Below the pieces are notes generated by a model. The model saw nothing but the letters and a program-made list of their open reading frames with translations, was not told where the DNA came from and ran no database searches. A stretch of 64,000 nucleotides of DNA. Origin: Acidobacteriota bacterium. GTDB taxonomy: Bacteria > Acidobacteriota > Terriglobia > Terriglobales > Acidobacteriaceae. Within the stretch, counting starts at the first letter, position 1. Every line of letters starts with the position of its first letter. The position numbers and the translations under genes were made by a program. The stretch is taken from contig JAFDVP010000007.1 in assembly GCA_018268895.1 (NCBI GenBank), positions 496,001 to 560,000 on the forward strand. Reading direction: 5' to 3'. Positions 33,010 to 42,306 of the stretch are shown in pieces.

Positions 33010-33219
33010 ATGCAGGCGATCCATGCAGGACAGTGCGGACTCTGTACTCACTTCGGCGAGAGCCATCACAACAACAAGGTGCTGGTTTCGATCATGACGA
33101 CGAAAAAGGCCGAGCTGAATGTTCTGGATGAGTGCGGTCATCCGAAACATGCGGCGCTTCACCTGAAGGTGACGCCGATCAGCGGCTGCGACGGATTTAC
33201 TCCGGCGGCACAGGCTTAA
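33010..33219 (+). CDS. Cys/His-rich small protein
   Basis: The 69-residue product has a candidate metal site: Cys9, Cys12 and His14 near the start, His19-His20, then Cys42, His44, His47 and His51, and Cys60. A perfect AGGAGG lies 6 bases before the ATG, strong support for translation. It has no known family by eye. Binding of zinc or a redox role are possible. It lies alone after a divergent stretch between the TM2 gene and the glycosyltransferase. Confidence 0.6.
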   Translation: MQAIHAGQCGLCTHFGESHHNNKVLVSIMTTKKAELNVLDECGHPKHAALHLKVTPISGCDGFTPAAQA

Positions 33220-33275
33220 ACAGCGGTGCTTTCTTTTATTGTCTGCGACGGAGAGAAGATCGCTGTAGAGCAGCA

Positions 33276-33333
33276 GGTTTCTCCACTCCGCACCTCACGA
33301 TAAAGCTGTGAGATGCTCCGGTCGAAAGGACAG
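33276..33333. repeat. REP-like repeat, type D copy 1
   Basis: Constant arms TTTCTCCACTCCGC and CTCCGGTCGAAAGGACA enclose a variable hairpin (CTCAC with GTGAG). The same arms flank a different hairpin at 42203-42260. Confidence 0.6.
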
Positions 33334-33365
33334 GTTTGCAGGTTTGTTGATAGTCTCAGCCGGCA

Positions 33366-34517
33366 TCAGCGTCGCTTCATTCCCAGCAGGCTGAGGAAGA
33401 AGCTGCCGAAGACGGCTTCGACCCCAAGCATCAGGCAGGTCGCCGAGGGCAGCGTGAGTCGCAGCATCCGTTGCGCCGACAGATCGCCGAACCCGGTTGC
33501 GTGCCACAGGTGGATGGCATATCCGAGCAGCCCCGCGCCGACTGCAAACAGCGAGCAGCCAAAGATCAGCCCCGTCTCCAGCGTGATGTATTGAAAGGCG
33601 CGCTCATAGCGCTCCGAGATCGGCAGGAAGCCTTCCATGCTGCCGAAGACCCTGGCGCTGACGGCGAAGACGGAGATGTGCGCTCCGATGATGACGAGGA
33701 AGAGCGCGTAGGTGAGCGTATCCACATCGAAGGTCCACTGGCCAACCGTCTGCGGCCCGCGAATGAGCCAGAGCGAGAGGACGAGGCCCACGACGAAGGC
33801 GGCGATGCCGGGATACAGAAACAGCCAGCGCGGGCTGTAGAGCAGAAGGAAGCGCAGGTGGCGCCAGCCATCGCGCCATGTGCGCAGATGGGGCGCGCGC
33901 GTGCGGCCGTCGGGCGAGAGCGTTGTCGGCACCTCGGCGATCCTGAGACCTGCGAGCGAGGAGCGCACGACCATCTCGCTGGCATATTCCATGCCGGTGG
34001 TCTGCAGGTTGAGTCCGAGGACCGCGTCGCGGCGCATCGCGCGAATGCCGCAATGGAAGTCGCTGACGGGGATGTTGAAGAAGAGCTGCCCGATGAAGCT
34101 GAGCACGGGATTGCCGAGGTACTTGTGCAGCGGGGGCATGGCCCCCGGTTTGATCTCGCCCTTGAAGCGGTTGCCCATCACCAGGTCGTAGCCCTCGTTC
34201 AGCTTGGCGAGAAAGCGCGGCAGGTGGCCGAAGTCGTAGCTGGCGTCGGCGTCGGCCATCAGCACATACTTACCGTGCGCGGACTCGATGCCGTGCATCA
34301 GCGCGGCGCCGTAGCCGCGAACGGGAACGTCGACGACGCGCGCTCCCTCGTCGACGGCGATCTTTTGCGAGCCATCCGTGCTGCCGTTATCGGCGATCAG
34401 CACCTCGCCCGCGACGTTGTTGTCGCGCAGTGCGGCGACGGCCTGCCGGACGCAGAAGGCCAGCGTCTCGGCCTCGTTCAGGCAGGGCATCAGGATGGTG
34501 ACGGTCAACTCGCTCAT
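33366..34517 (-). CDS. Glycosyltransferase family 2 with C-terminal membrane segments
   Basis: The 383-residue product has an N-terminal GT-A fold of the dolichyl-phosphate sugar synthase type: TILMPCLNEAETLAF, IADNGSTDGS and MADADASYDFGHLP, where Asp89 and Asp91 form the DxD-like metal site. About four membrane helices follow (from about 230). It should transfer a sugar to a polyprenyl carrier. ATG at 34517 is chosen since it starts the GT-A domain. It lies 40 bases downstream of the membrane glycosyltransferase-like gene on the same strand and the two likely act together. Confidence 0.88.
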   Translation of the reverse strand: MSELTVTILMPCLNEAETLAFCVRQAVAALRDNNVAGEVLIADNGSTDGSQKIAVDEGARVVDVPVRGYGAALMHGIESAHGKYVLMADADASYDFGHLPRFLAKLNEGYDLVMGNRFKGEIKPGAMPPLHKYLGNPVLSFIGQLFFNIPVSDFHCGIRAMRRDAVLGLNLQTTGMEYASEMVVRSSLAGLRIAEVPTTLSPDGRTRAPHLRTWRDGWRHLRFLLLYSPRWLFLYPGIAAFVVGLVLSLWLIRGPQTVGQWTFDVDTLTYALFLVIIGAHISVFAVSARVFGSMEGFLPISERYERAFQYITLETGLIFGCSLFAVGAGLLGYAIHLWHATGFGDLSAQRMLRLTLPSATCLMLGVEAVFGSFFLSLLGMKRR

Positions 34518-34557
34518 GCGCAGGCTGCTCCAGGAGGGGTGCTGAAGGTGATAGCTC

Positions 34558-36384
34558 TCAGGGTAATGCCGCCGGGGCGTTTTCGGGAGAAGGATTGAGC
34601 GCAAGCGCGTAGTAGTTCGTATTCCCGAGCGAGACCCAGCCAGCGGTTGTAGGATCGTTGCCCCGCATGACCGTAGGGTCGAAGTAACCGACGATCAGCC
34701 GCGCTCCATTGTTGCGCGCGGTTTCGAGCGCGGTAGCAAGGTTTGGCGTCGAGGCAAGCGAGGTGTAGGGAAACGGCTTCGGCACGTAGATCTCGGTTAG
34801 GATGCGCACGTCGGCCACACGCGCCCAGTAGATGTCATACAGGCAGGCGTTGGTCCCGATGCAGGCGATGGAGTCGCCATGGCCTACGCCAAGCTGGTTG
34901 ATGGCACGGGCCGCGTTGAAGACCTCAGTGTTCTGCCATCCGGCGGAGTGCTGCATGACAAGCAGGTTGCGTCGCATCTCGGCGACGCGACGGACTGACT
35001 CTCCGGCTGCCAGCAGCGCCAGCAGAAGGATCAGTGCCGAAGATATGGCATCGACACCTGCGCTGTGCCGTGTCTCGCGTGGAGGCCGCAACGAGGCGAA
35101 GAGGGTGAGCACAATGGCCATCCAGCCGACGGTGATGTAGCGCTCCTCGATGTTCACCAGGCCGTAGATTGCAAAGATCGCGATACCCAGCAGGAGCGGA
35201 ACGATCCAGAACCCGTTGCCCGCCAGTCGGCGGCAGAGGTCGGGCCGCGCTCCCGCCAGGATGAGAACAACCAGCAGCAGCCATCCTTCCGGATGATTGA
35301 GCAGGTAGCGCACGACCAACACGGTATCGCGCAGGAGCGTGTGGACCTCGCCGCGCGGATTGAAGTGTGTTTTGATGCGCTCGTTCCAGTACGTCGCATC
35401 GAACCACGGCGGATAGGTGCCGTAGGGAAACTCCTTGTAGCTGGCGACGACCGGAGAGGCAAGCAGGATCTTCTCCGGGTGCAGCAGGTGTACTTCGGAG
35501 GTGCCGTAGATCGCGGGCGTGCCGTTCTGCAGGTGCATCTTCTCTGTGCCGCCGACGAACCAGGCGTAGTTCAGGTTGCCGGAGTCTCCGAAGTCCAGAC
35601 GGCCTTTTTGTTTGGAGAGCGCAGCGATGTAGGGCCCGGCGACGGCGCCGAAGCAGACCGCTACGGTTGCCGCTGTGAGGGCGATCCGCGCGGGGCTGCG
35701 GCGTTGCCACAACCACGCGAAGCCAGCCAGCAGGCCGATGGAGAGCAGGGTGACGGGAAACGCGAACGACTTGGTGAGAAAGGCCAGGCCAAACGAGACT
35801 CCCGCCAGCGCGGCGTAACGAACGCGATCGGTCGCCAGGCAGGTCATGAGAGCGCTGAAGCCGAAGAGCAGCAGTGCCTGCAACAAAGCATCGGGCCGCA
35901 CCTTGCCAAGCGAAAGCTCTCGCTGCGAGGAGATGACCAGCAGCGCCAGCCCGATATAGCGCAGAGGATAGCGCGTGAGCAGGAACGTCCTCTTCCGGCC
36001 GCCTTCCGTCATGGCGGCGCGCGTGTCGCGCAGGCGTATCACAGCATCGGTGAAGGCGATGACGGCAAGCATCTCCAGCAGGAAGATGCCGAAGTTCACC
36101 ATGTAATAGGCGTGCAGTTCGTTGAAGCGCGTGGAGTGAAAGATGCTATGCCCCAAAGCGAGCGCCGCCGGGTAAAGAGGATGCCAGTAGCCGTTGACAA
36201 TGCCGGCCCACTGGTGCGAGCGGATGAGGTCGCCGATGTCCATGTAGGCAACCGCGTCGCCGTCGATCTGGTAAGCGTCGTACCGCGCATAACCGAAGAC
36301 TGCCAGCGCAACGAGCAGGCAGTAAGCGGGCCAAAGGCGGCGCAGCCAGCTTTGGAGTGGGGAAGTCTCCGGCTGAGTTTGCAT
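34558..36384 (-). CDS. Polytopic membrane protein, GT-C-type glycosyltransferase candidate
   Basis: The 608-residue product has about ten to twelve membrane helices. The first periplasmic loop carries DAYQIDGDAVAYMDIGDLI, where paired acidic residues are placed as in the catalytic loop of GT-C enzymes such as ArnT and PMT that use polyprenyl-linked sugars. The C-terminal part is soluble. Family membership is not certain; substrate is unknown. The GT2 protein encoded just downstream could make its polyprenyl-sugar donor. A separate promoter is expected as it starts 116 bases from the cupin gene. Confidence 0.7.
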   Translation of the reverse strand: MQTQPETSPLQSWLRRLWPAYCLLVALAVFGYARYDAYQIDGDAVAYMDIGDLIRSHQWAGIVNGYWHPLYPAALALGHSIFHSTRFNELHAYYMVNFGIFLLEMLAVIAFTDAVIRLRDTRAAMTEGGRKRTFLLTRYPLRYIGLALLVISSQRELSLGKVRPDALLQALLLFGFSALMTCLATDRVRYAALAGVSFGLAFLTKSFAFPVTLLSIGLLAGFAWLWQRRSPARIALTAATVAVCFGAVAGPYIAALSKQKGRLDFGDSGNLNYAWFVGGTEKMHLQNGTPAIYGTSEVHLLHPEKILLASPVVASYKEFPYGTYPPWFDATYWNERIKTHFNPRGEVHTLLRDTVLVVRYLLNHPEGWLLLVVLILAGARPDLCRRLAGNGFWIVPLLLGIAIFAIYGLVNIEERYITVGWMAIVLTLFASLRPPRETRHSAGVDAISSALILLLALLAAGESVRRVAEMRRNLLVMQHSAGWQNTEVFNAARAINQLGVGHGDSIACIGTNACLYDIYWARVADVRILTEIYVPKPFPYTSLASTPNLATALETARNNGARLIVGYFDPTVMRGNDPTTAGWVSLGNTNYYALALNPSPENAPAALP

Positions 36385-36499
36385 GTACGGTGTCCGAGTC
36401 CTCTTCTCCCATCATCGCAGAATGAGTTCGGCGAGAGGGTAAAGATTGCGCGGGACGAGTCTTTACCGTTACTTGACCGTTGGCATGAGGGTGCGCGTT

Positions 36500-36907
36500 T
36501 CAGTACTGCGTTTTGATGAAGCTGGCCGGGGTGCCGTCGGCGGGGTTCACAAAGTGGACGTCCTCGGGAGGGCGGCGCGGGGTGTCGACCGCAAGCACGG
36601 TGTAGGGCTCTTCGAGGATGCGCGGCATGGCGTGGATGGTGTTCTTCCTGAAGAAGACAAGCTCGCCGGGGCCGATCTCGCGCGGCGGCTGGCCGTCGAT
36701 GTGGATCTCGGCGCGGCCGGTGAGGACGTAGAGATACTCGTCGCAACTGGTGTGATAGTGCGCCGGCGCGGGACGATGAACGCGAAGGACGCGGCAGCTT
36801 GCAGCCGGTTCTTCCGTAAGGCGGATGTCGGTGACCATCGTCTCGCTGACGTCGGGCAACGTGGCAGCGAGCGCGGCGATGTTGAAGAAGCGGCTTTCCT
36901 GCGACAT
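36500..36907 (-). CDS. Cupin-domain protein
   Basis: The 135-residue product has the two cupin motifs: PAHYHTSCDEYLYVLTG (His, His and Glu as metal ligands) and GELVFFRKNTIHAMPRI (second His). It may bind a metal and act as an enzyme or binding protein for a small molecule. ATG at 36907 is chosen since GAGG lies 8 bases upstream; ATG at 36913 is 2 codons earlier. It is divergent from the isomerase-like gene at 37110. Confidence 0.87.
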   Translation of the reverse strand: MSQESRFFNIAALAATLPDVSETMVTDIRLTEEPAASCRVLRVHRPAPAHYHTSCDEYLYVLTGRAEIHIDGQPPREIGPGELVFFRKNTIHAMPRILEEPYTVLAVDTPRRPPEDVHFVNPADGTPASFIKTQY

Positions 36908-37109
36908 GTGCATGTCCTCGCTGATCCGATAGGCATCTTCACTATAAGAGATTTGCCGGTAACGGATCAGGGGGAAATTTTTCAGATCTCAGTCGCAGCT
37001 CGGAATGACGGCCCAATAACCAGACGGGCCACGTGAGGATTTGTCGCGTGCATTGCGTGCGAGTCATCTATCTTGGATCTGGTGCAGTTCTACAAAAGGA
37101 GACATCGTT

Positions 37110-38027
37110 GTGCAGCTTGGATTTGTGAGTGCGATTCTGCCGGACCTGTCCTTGGAGCAGGTCTTCGACACGGCGCGTGACAACGGCTACGACAGCGTGG
37201 AGGTGATGTGCTGGCCTCCGGGCAAGGCGGAGCGCCGCTACGCCGGAGTCACCCATATCGACGTGCGCGAGTTTACCGAAGAGCGCGCGGAGCAGATCAG
37301 GTCCCTGATGCGGGAGAAGAAGGTCGCCATCAGCGGCCTGGGCTACTACCCCAACATACTGGCCCCGTCGGCGGAAGAGCGCGAGGTCTCGGCAGGCCAC
37401 CTGAAGAAGGTGATCGTCGCGGCCAGCATGATCGGCCTCGACACCGTGAGCACTTTCATCGGCCGCAACTGGAAGCTCACCGTCGATGAGAACTGGCCTG
37501 TATTCCTCTCCATCTGGCCCGACCTGATCAAATTTGCCGAGGACCACGGAATCAGGATCGCGATTGAGAACTGCGCGATGCTGTTCGGCGCCGATGAGTG
37601 GCCCGGCGGCAAGAACCTCGCCTACTGCCCGGCCATCTGGGACAGGATGTTCGATGCGATCCCCAGCCGCAGCTTCGGACTCAACTACGATCCTTCGCAC
37701 CCGGTGTGGATGGGCATGGACTACATGTCGCCCCTGAAGGATTACGCCGAGAAGATATTCCGCATCCATGTGAAGGACGTCGTCGTCGACAAGGCGAGGC
37801 TCAACCGTGTCGGTATCCTCGCCTATCCTCACGAGTACCACACGCCGGTGCTGCCGGGCATGGGCCAGATCGACTGGACCCTGTTCTTCAATGGCCTCCG
37901 TGAGACGGGCTATGACGGCTATGCCACCGTCGAAGCGGAAGACCGCCGTTATGAAGAAGACGAGGCACACCGCAAGCAGGCCCTGGCGCTGTGCTCAAAG
38001 TATCTGCGACCCTTTATCGCCGGCTGA
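37110..38027 (+). CDS. Sugar phosphate isomerase/epimerase-like TIM-barrel protein (AP endonuclease 2 fold)
   Basis: The 305-residue product has the xylose-isomerase-like TIM barrel. Metal-binding residues expected at strand ends are seen: Glu in RIAIENCAM, Asp and His in NYDPSHPVW, His in RIHVKDVVV and Glu in ATVEAEDRR. It may interconvert keto and aldo forms of a sugar or polyol; the substrate is open. The start is GTG at 37110 with AAGGAG 8 bases upstream. The gene is divergent to the cupin, a common partner in sugar catabolism. Confidence 0.85.
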   Translation: MQLGFVSAILPDLSLEQVFDTARDNGYDSVEVMCWPPGKAERRYAGVTHIDVREFTEERAEQIRSLMREKKVAISGLGYYPNILAPSAEEREVSAGHLKKVIVAASMIGLDTVSTFIGRNWKLTVDENWPVFLSIWPDLIKFAEDHGIRIAIENCAMLFGADEWPGGKNLAYCPAIWDRMFDAIPSRSFGLNYDPSHPVWMGMDYMSPLKDYAEKIFRIHVKDVVVDKARLNRVGILAYPHEYHTPVLPGMGQIDWTLFFNGLRETGYDGYATVEAEDRRYEEDEAHRKQALALCSKYLRPFIAG

Positions 38028-38079
38028 CAACATTGAGGCTGCCTCTGCTGCTGACGACGACTGCATCTCCAGCAGGGGC

Positions 38080-39312
38080 TTACCTCAGCCCGCGCAGCCT
38101 GCGGCAGGCGTCCTCCAGGTCTTCGTCCTTCTTCGCAAAGCAGAACCGCAGCAGGTCCTCGCCTTTGCCCGCACGGAAAAACGCCGATCCCGCCACGGCC
38201 GCCACGCCTGTCTTCTTCAGCAGCGAACGCGCCTTTTGCGCCGCGTTCTCGCCTTGCAGCACATCGCCCAACCCGACCATCGAAGCAAGAATGTAGTACG
38301 CCCCATCCGGCACATGCGGAACGAATCCCGCATCGCGCAGAGCGCTCACCAGCATCTCGCGCTTCACCTCGTGGTCCATCGCGAGGCCAGCATAGAACGT
38401 CTTGCCCAGCGTCTCGATCCCCGCCGCAACGCCATGCTGAAACGGCGCCGGAGCGCATACATACAGCAGGTCGCTGAAGTAGCCGATCGCGCCCGTCCAC
38501 TTCGCATCGGCGATCACGTAGCCGATGCGCCACCCCGTCACCGAGAACGTCTTCGAGTAGCCGGACATGATGATCGTCCGCTCGCGCATCCCCTCGAGCG
38601 CCGCCGGCGAGATGTGCTTCGCATCGCCATAGATGAAGTGCTCGTAGATCTCATCGGTCAGGATGAAGAGGTCGTGCTCCTTCGCAATCGCGGCCAGCCC
38701 CTCAAGCTCGGCGCGCGTAAACACCTTGCCCGCCGGGTTCGACGGCGTATTCACCACAATCGCCCGCGTCTTCGGCGTGATCGCCGCACGCACGCGCCCG
38801 AGGTCGAGCGCCCACGTTCCCATCTCCAGCTCCACCGCCACGGGAACCACGCGCATCGAGCGCAGCGTCCCCACGTGATAGCCGTAGAACGGCTCGAACA
38901 ACAGTACCTCATCGCCGGGATCGAACAGCGCCATCGCCACCGCGTGAAACGCCCCCGTCGCGCCGCTCGTCACCAGCACCTCGCGCTCGGGATCGACCAC
39001 CAGCCCCTGCATCCGCTCCGTCTTCTCGGCGATCGCGCGACGCAGCCGCGCAATGCCATCCTGCCGCGTGTAGATGTTGTGGCCCTCATGGATCGCCGCA
39101 ATCGCGGCCTCGGCCACCACGGCGGGAACCTCGGTGTCGCACACGCCCTGCGCCAGGTTCACGCCACCCACGCGGTCGCTCTCGACCGACATCGCGCGAA
39201 TCTCCGACTGCACCGCCCGTGGAGCCAGCGCGCTCAATCCCAGCCCACGCCGCACCACCCCTGCGGGCGAGTTCGCCGGGGACCCCGGTTTCACCGCTTC
39301 AGCTCCCACCAT
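38080..39312 (-). CDS. Class I/II PLP-dependent aminotransferase
   Basis: The 410-residue product is a fold-type I aminotransferase: YTRQDGIARLRRAIA near 80-95, NTPSNPAGKVF near 190, TDEIYEHFIY with the conserved Asp/Tyr and SGYSKTFSVTGWRIGY with the Schiff-base Lys. The relatives include aspartate and kynurenine aminotransferases; the exact amino acid pair is not known. Start ATG follows GGAGGTGGAGA. It converges with the isomerase-like gene and is divergent to folK. Confidence 0.9.
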   Translation of the reverse strand: MVGAEAVKPGSPANSPAGVVRRGLGLSALAPRAVQSEIRAMSVESDRVGGVNLAQGVCDTEVPAVVAEAAIAAIHEGHNIYTRQDGIARLRRAIAEKTERMQGLVVDPEREVLVTSGATGAFHAVAMALFDPGDEVLLFEPFYGYHVGTLRSMRVVPVAVELEMGTWALDLGRVRAAITPKTRAIVVNTPSNPAGKVFTRAELEGLAAIAKEHDLFILTDEIYEHFIYGDAKHISPAALEGMRERTIIMSGYSKTFSVTGWRIGYVIADAKWTGAIGYFSDLLYVCAPAPFQHGVAAGIETLGKTFYAGLAMDHEVKREMLVSALRDAGFVPHVPDGAYYILASMVGLGDVLQGENAAQKARSLLKKTGVAAVAGSAFFRAGKGEDLLRFCFAKKDEDLEDACRRLRGLR

Positions 39313-39560
39313 TCTCCACCTCCGTCATCGATACAAAGTGAGGTGCATCCATCTTACGTCCGCGTCTCGAAGTATGTGTCAACCGGGCGGAGGCGAAAAG
39401 CTCCATTTCGCTGCCTCGCTGTCGCTACAAAGAGATACAGGGATGACAATAATAAAATTGCCGGATGAGGCAGATGGCGCCTCTTTTGTTACCGCGATGA
39501 CAGTGGTGGCTGCCGGAAGTGCATTTCTTCAGGGCACATCTCCACGAGGGATAGGGACAG

Positions 39561-40028
39561 GTGAAAGGGCTGGCGGCGATTGCGTTGGGATCGAACCTTG
39601 AGTCGCAGTATGGCGGCCGCGAGGCGAACCTGCACGAGGCGGTCGCGCGGCTGGGTGCGCTGGGAGAGGTGAGGGCGGTCTCGTCGTTTCACGACACCGA
39701 GCCGGTGGGGTATCGCGACCAGCCGAGGTTTCTCAACGGCGCGGTGGTGCTGGAGACGGCGCTCGATCCGCTGGGGCTGATGCGCGGGCTGCTGGAGATC
39801 GAGCGCGCGATGGGGCGCGAACGTGTGATTGCGAAGGGGCCGCGGGTGATCGACCTCGATCTGCTGCTGTTTGGGAGCAGGGTGATGAATACGGCAGAGC
39901 TGACCTTGCCGCATCCGGAGATGCAGGAGCGGCGGTTCGTGCTGGAGCCGTTGGCCGAGATCGCGGGGGAGTGGGTGCATCCCGTGCTGGGGAAGACGGT
40001 GCGGGAGATGCTGCACCAACTTCAGTGA
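39561..40028 (+). CDS. folK: 2-amino-4-hydroxy-6-hydroxymethyldihydropteridine diphosphokinase (FolK)
   Basis: The 155-residue enzyme adds pyrophosphate from ATP to hydroxymethyl-dihydropterin in folate synthesis. Family motifs: LAAIALGSNL at the start, VGYRDQPRFLNGAVVLET near 50-65, and GPRVIDLDLLLFG with the two Asp that bind magnesium, then LPHPEMQERRFVLEPLAEI. The start is GTG with a purine-rich GGGATAGGGACAG upstream. Other folate genes are not close. Confidence 0.95.
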   Translation: MKGLAAIALGSNLESQYGGREANLHEAVARLGALGEVRAVSSFHDTEPVGYRDQPRFLNGAVVLETALDPLGLMRGLLEIERAMGRERVIAKGPRVIDLDLLLFGSRVMNTAELTLPHPEMQERRFVLEPLAEIAGEWVHPVLGKTVREMLHQLQ

Positions 40029-40189
40029 CTGGCACTGGAGCTCGCCTTAGCAGAGTCAATGCAGGAGTCCCCCAATCTCGTCCAGACAACGGGGAATGAA
40101 GCGGTGGATATCGTGTCTCCGTCGTCAGAGAGCTTTCCTGCGTAGAGATGCGGAGCGCCAACGCCGCTTACATTGAACTCGAAGGAAAC

Positions 40190-40264
40190 GGGTTCGAGCT
40201 ACGCTCGAATGCCCCCTACATGCCGCGATGAAGCTGCGTCATGTATGGGGCATTCGGCACCCGG
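40190..40264. repeat. REP-like repeat, type A copy 4
   Basis: It begins GGGTTCGAGCTACGCTCGAA and continues with CATGCCGCGATGAAGCTGCG and TCATGTATGGGGCATTCGGC, with a final CACCCGG after a small insertion. It is very like copy 3. Confidence 0.72.
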
Positions 40265-40281
40265 ATTTGGGGTGGTCCTGG

Positions 40282-41145
40282 TTAGTCCGCGGGTTTGGTG
40301 GCTGGTTTTGGAGCGGCGGAGGGCTTTGGCTTCCAGAACGATGGGTCGGCCTGGACCCACGGCTCAGGCGGGTAGCTGATGTGCGGGTTGATGCGGAAGA
40401 GGTTGGTCTGCACGGATTCGACGGAGGCGGCGGTGAGCTCTGAGAGCTTCTTCATGCCGTCCTCGCCGAGCGCGCTGACGAAATCCTTCGATTGGGTGAG
40501 GCCGCGGTCGGTCTCGGCCAGCGACTTCATGGGGATCATGACGAGAAAGACGCCTCCGTTGTTGGCGCCGTACTGGCTTTCGAAGACGGCCCAGTGGGCC
40601 TCGGTGGAGACCTTCTCGTAGGTGGCGATGTAGATCTTCGCGAGGTCCATGAAGTCCTTGACGTGTCCGGGGCGGACGACGAAGTGGGAGATCTCGAAGT
40701 AGCGCATGTGGGGGATGTCGACGGGGGCGCGGAGGCTGAGGTCGTCGCGGAAGGTGAAGGCAGCGGAATCGTAGCCGCTGAGGAGTTCTCCGTCGGCCGA
40801 GTAGGCGCGGTCGAGGGCGGCGGTCAGGGTGTGGTTCCTGTCGGTGGCGCCGGCGTCCTTGTCCCAGGCCTCGAAGGAGTCGTAGGGGGTGAAGAAGAGG
40901 GTCCGCGGAGCGCCGGTCATGGCGTCCATGGCGAAGTAGTGGGTGGGCCACTTGGCCGCCGTCATTGCGGAGACGTAGGCGCTCTCGGTGCGCTGGTGCT
41001 GGCTGGGGGACTTGCCGGGTTTGAGGAACTCGCGCGAGATGACGAGGACCTTGGGCGGCGGCGTGGTCTGCTGCGCGAGGAGCGGAGTGAACGCGGCCGC
41101 AAGCATGAGACTGGCTGCGAACGCGAGTGTCTTCTGGTTCTTCAT
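40282..41145 (-). CDS. Secreted hypothetical protein (NIPSNAP-like size, unknown function)
   Basis: The 287-residue product has a signal peptide (NQKTLAFAASLMLAAAFTPL, cleaved near LLAQQ) and a soluble domain with ISREFLKPGKSPSQHQRTES, HMRYFEISHFVVRPGHVKDF and TEAHWAVFESQYGANNGG, which could be an alpha/beta ferredoxin-like dimer like NIPSNAP. It ends in a Pro/Lys/Ala-rich tail. ATG at 41145 follows AAGGAGG by 8 bases. No family is assigned with confidence. It is the downstream partner, after a 245-base spacer, of the SnoaL-like gene. Confidence 0.65.
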   Translation of the reverse strand: MKNQKTLAFAASLMLAAAFTPLLAQQTTPPPKVLVISREFLKPGKSPSQHQRTESAYVSAMTAAKWPTHYFAMDAMTGAPRTLFFTPYDSFEAWDKDAGATDRNHTLTAALDRAYSADGELLSGYDSAAFTFRDDLSLRAPVDIPHMRYFEISHFVVRPGHVKDFMDLAKIYIATYEKVSTEAHWAVFESQYGANNGGVFLVMIPMKSLAETDRGLTQSKDFVSALGEDGMKKLSELTAASVESVQTNLFRINPHISYPPEPWVQADPSFWKPKPSAAPKPATKPAD

Positions 41146-41336
41146 AAGTGGAGCCTCCTTGGGTGAAGCGGGTTCAATCCAGGGAACTTCGACGGCACGG
41201 CCGAGCCCGCGCGAGGCGTGGGGAGGCACTCGATCGGTGGCGCCGTAATGCAAAGAGGAAAAGGAACCGGGGGGAAGTCTATGCCGATTTCACCGCTTTG
41301 CAAGTACTATTTTTGCGAAGGGTGCAGGTTGCCGTG

Positions 41337-41362
41337 CTGCAACAGATAGAGCCAGCGCCTCG
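41337..41362. repeat. 26-base direct repeat, copy 1
   Basis: CTGCAACAGATAGAGCC followed by AGCGCCTCG, repeated at 42167-42192 with one difference in this stretch. Copy 2 follows a type A repeat, so the sequence may be part of a larger composite element. Confidence 0.65.
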
Positions 41363-41389
41363 ATAAAGCGTGGGGAAATGCGTTCGCGG

Positions 41390-41920
41390 CTAGTGGTCGT
41401 AGCTGACGACTCGGGTCAGCTTCCAGGAGCCGTCTTTGAGCTGCCAGATGTGGAGGAAGCGGGCCTCGCCGACGGGCCACTCCGCTGCGCCGGGGTCGAG
41501 GAAGCGGGTCATGCCAAGCTCGCGTGCACCGGGGAACTCCTTCTCGTGGCCGGGATGGTGGAAGCGATGCGTGGCGAACTGCATGGCGCCGTAGTCCTTG
41601 ATGGGGTAGACCTCCATCGAGCCCGGAACCAGCTCGCGGACCATCTTGCCGCAGGTGTTGTTCCTGATGGATTCGAGGAAGGTCTTGCGGCCGACCATAA
41701 GGCCGGCCTTGTCGTGGTAGAACTCGAGGTTCTCGTCGACCATCTCCGTCAGCTTGGCATAGTCGCAGTGGTTAGCTGCGTCGAAGAGTTGGCGATCGAG
41801 GGCGAGCACGGTCTGATAGAGAGCGCCCTTGTCGCCATGCGTCGTGGTGTTGTTGCTTTGGGCGTGGAGCGGAGTCACTGCGAGGAGGAGAAGGACTGCC
41901 TTGAGGAGATGTTGTCGCAT
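41390..41920 (-). CDS. Secreted SnoaL-like/NTF2-fold protein
   Basis: The 176-residue product has a signal peptide (RQHLLKAVLLLLAVTPLHAQ) and a domain of the NTF2/DUF4440 type: LDRQLFDAANHCDYAKLTEM, ENLEFYHDKAGLMVGRKTF and a C-terminal WQLKDGSWKLTRVVSYDH. Function is unknown; such domains bind small molecules. ATG at 41920 begins the signal peptide and has GGAGAGCCC before it. An upstream ATG at 41959 adds an unlikely lead. Confidence 0.8.
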   Translation of the reverse strand: MRQHLLKAVLLLLAVTPLHAQSNNTTTHGDKGALYQTVLALDRQLFDAANHCDYAKLTEMVDENLEFYHDKAGLMVGRKTFLESIRNNTCGKMVRELVPGSMEVYPIKDYGAMQFATHRFHHPGHEKEFPGARELGMTRFLDPGAAEWPVGEARFLHIWQLKDGSWKLTRVVSYDH

Positions 41921-42126
41921 GGGCTCTCCGAAGTACGTGAGGATGTGTTGGAGTTCCATACGGCCAATTTCGACTAATGTTCACTGGGCGGCGGCTCGGG
42001 AGAACTGTGGGATTCTTCCTCTTCGACTTCGTTCAGGGACAGAATGACGGTCTTGGGGGTGTGTGGCGCGGCGCGAGTTGGGATTTGCGGCGGGGTTGGT
42101 GATGGATTTGCCTTCGGCAGAGAGGA

Positions 42127-42166
42127 GCCCACCTTAGCCGCTTTGCGGCGAAGACGGGGCACCCGG
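42127..42166. repeat. REP-like repeat, type A copy 5 (short)
   Basis: GCCCACCTTAGCCGCTTTGC with GGCGAAGACGGGGCACCCGG forms a hairpin with the standard end motif. It lacks the leading TTCGAGC palindrome. Confidence 0.75.
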
Positions 42167-42192
42167 CTGCAACAGATAGAGCCGGCGCCTCG
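42167..42192. repeat. 26-base direct repeat, copy 2
   Basis: It repeats the sequence at 41337-41362, with G in place of A in the middle. It directly follows a type A repeat. Confidence 0.65.
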
Positions 42193-42202
42193 GTGGAGAA
42201 GC

Positions 42203-42260
42203 GGATTTCTCCACTCCGCGATGGACGAAGAAGCCATCCATCGCTACGGTCGAAATGACA
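42203..42260. repeat. REP-like repeat, type D copy 2
   Basis: Constant arms GGATTTCTCCACTCCGC and CTACGGTCGAAATGACA enclose a variable hairpin with GATGG and CCATC. It parallels the copy at 33276-33333. Confidence 0.6.
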
Positions 42261-42306
42261 CGTCTGCGCGATTAAACGGTTCGATACGTCGAGGCGCGGT
42301 AAAGGT

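Larger units (their letters stand above)
41921..42306. other. Repeat-rich spacer
   Basis: The 386 bases between the SnoaL-like and FAH genes carry a type C end (42003-42050, TTCTTCCTCTTCGACTTCG then CAGAATGACGG), a type A repeat (42127-42166), the second copy of the 26-base repeat and a type D repeat (42203-42260). No gene is visible. Confidence 0.65.
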
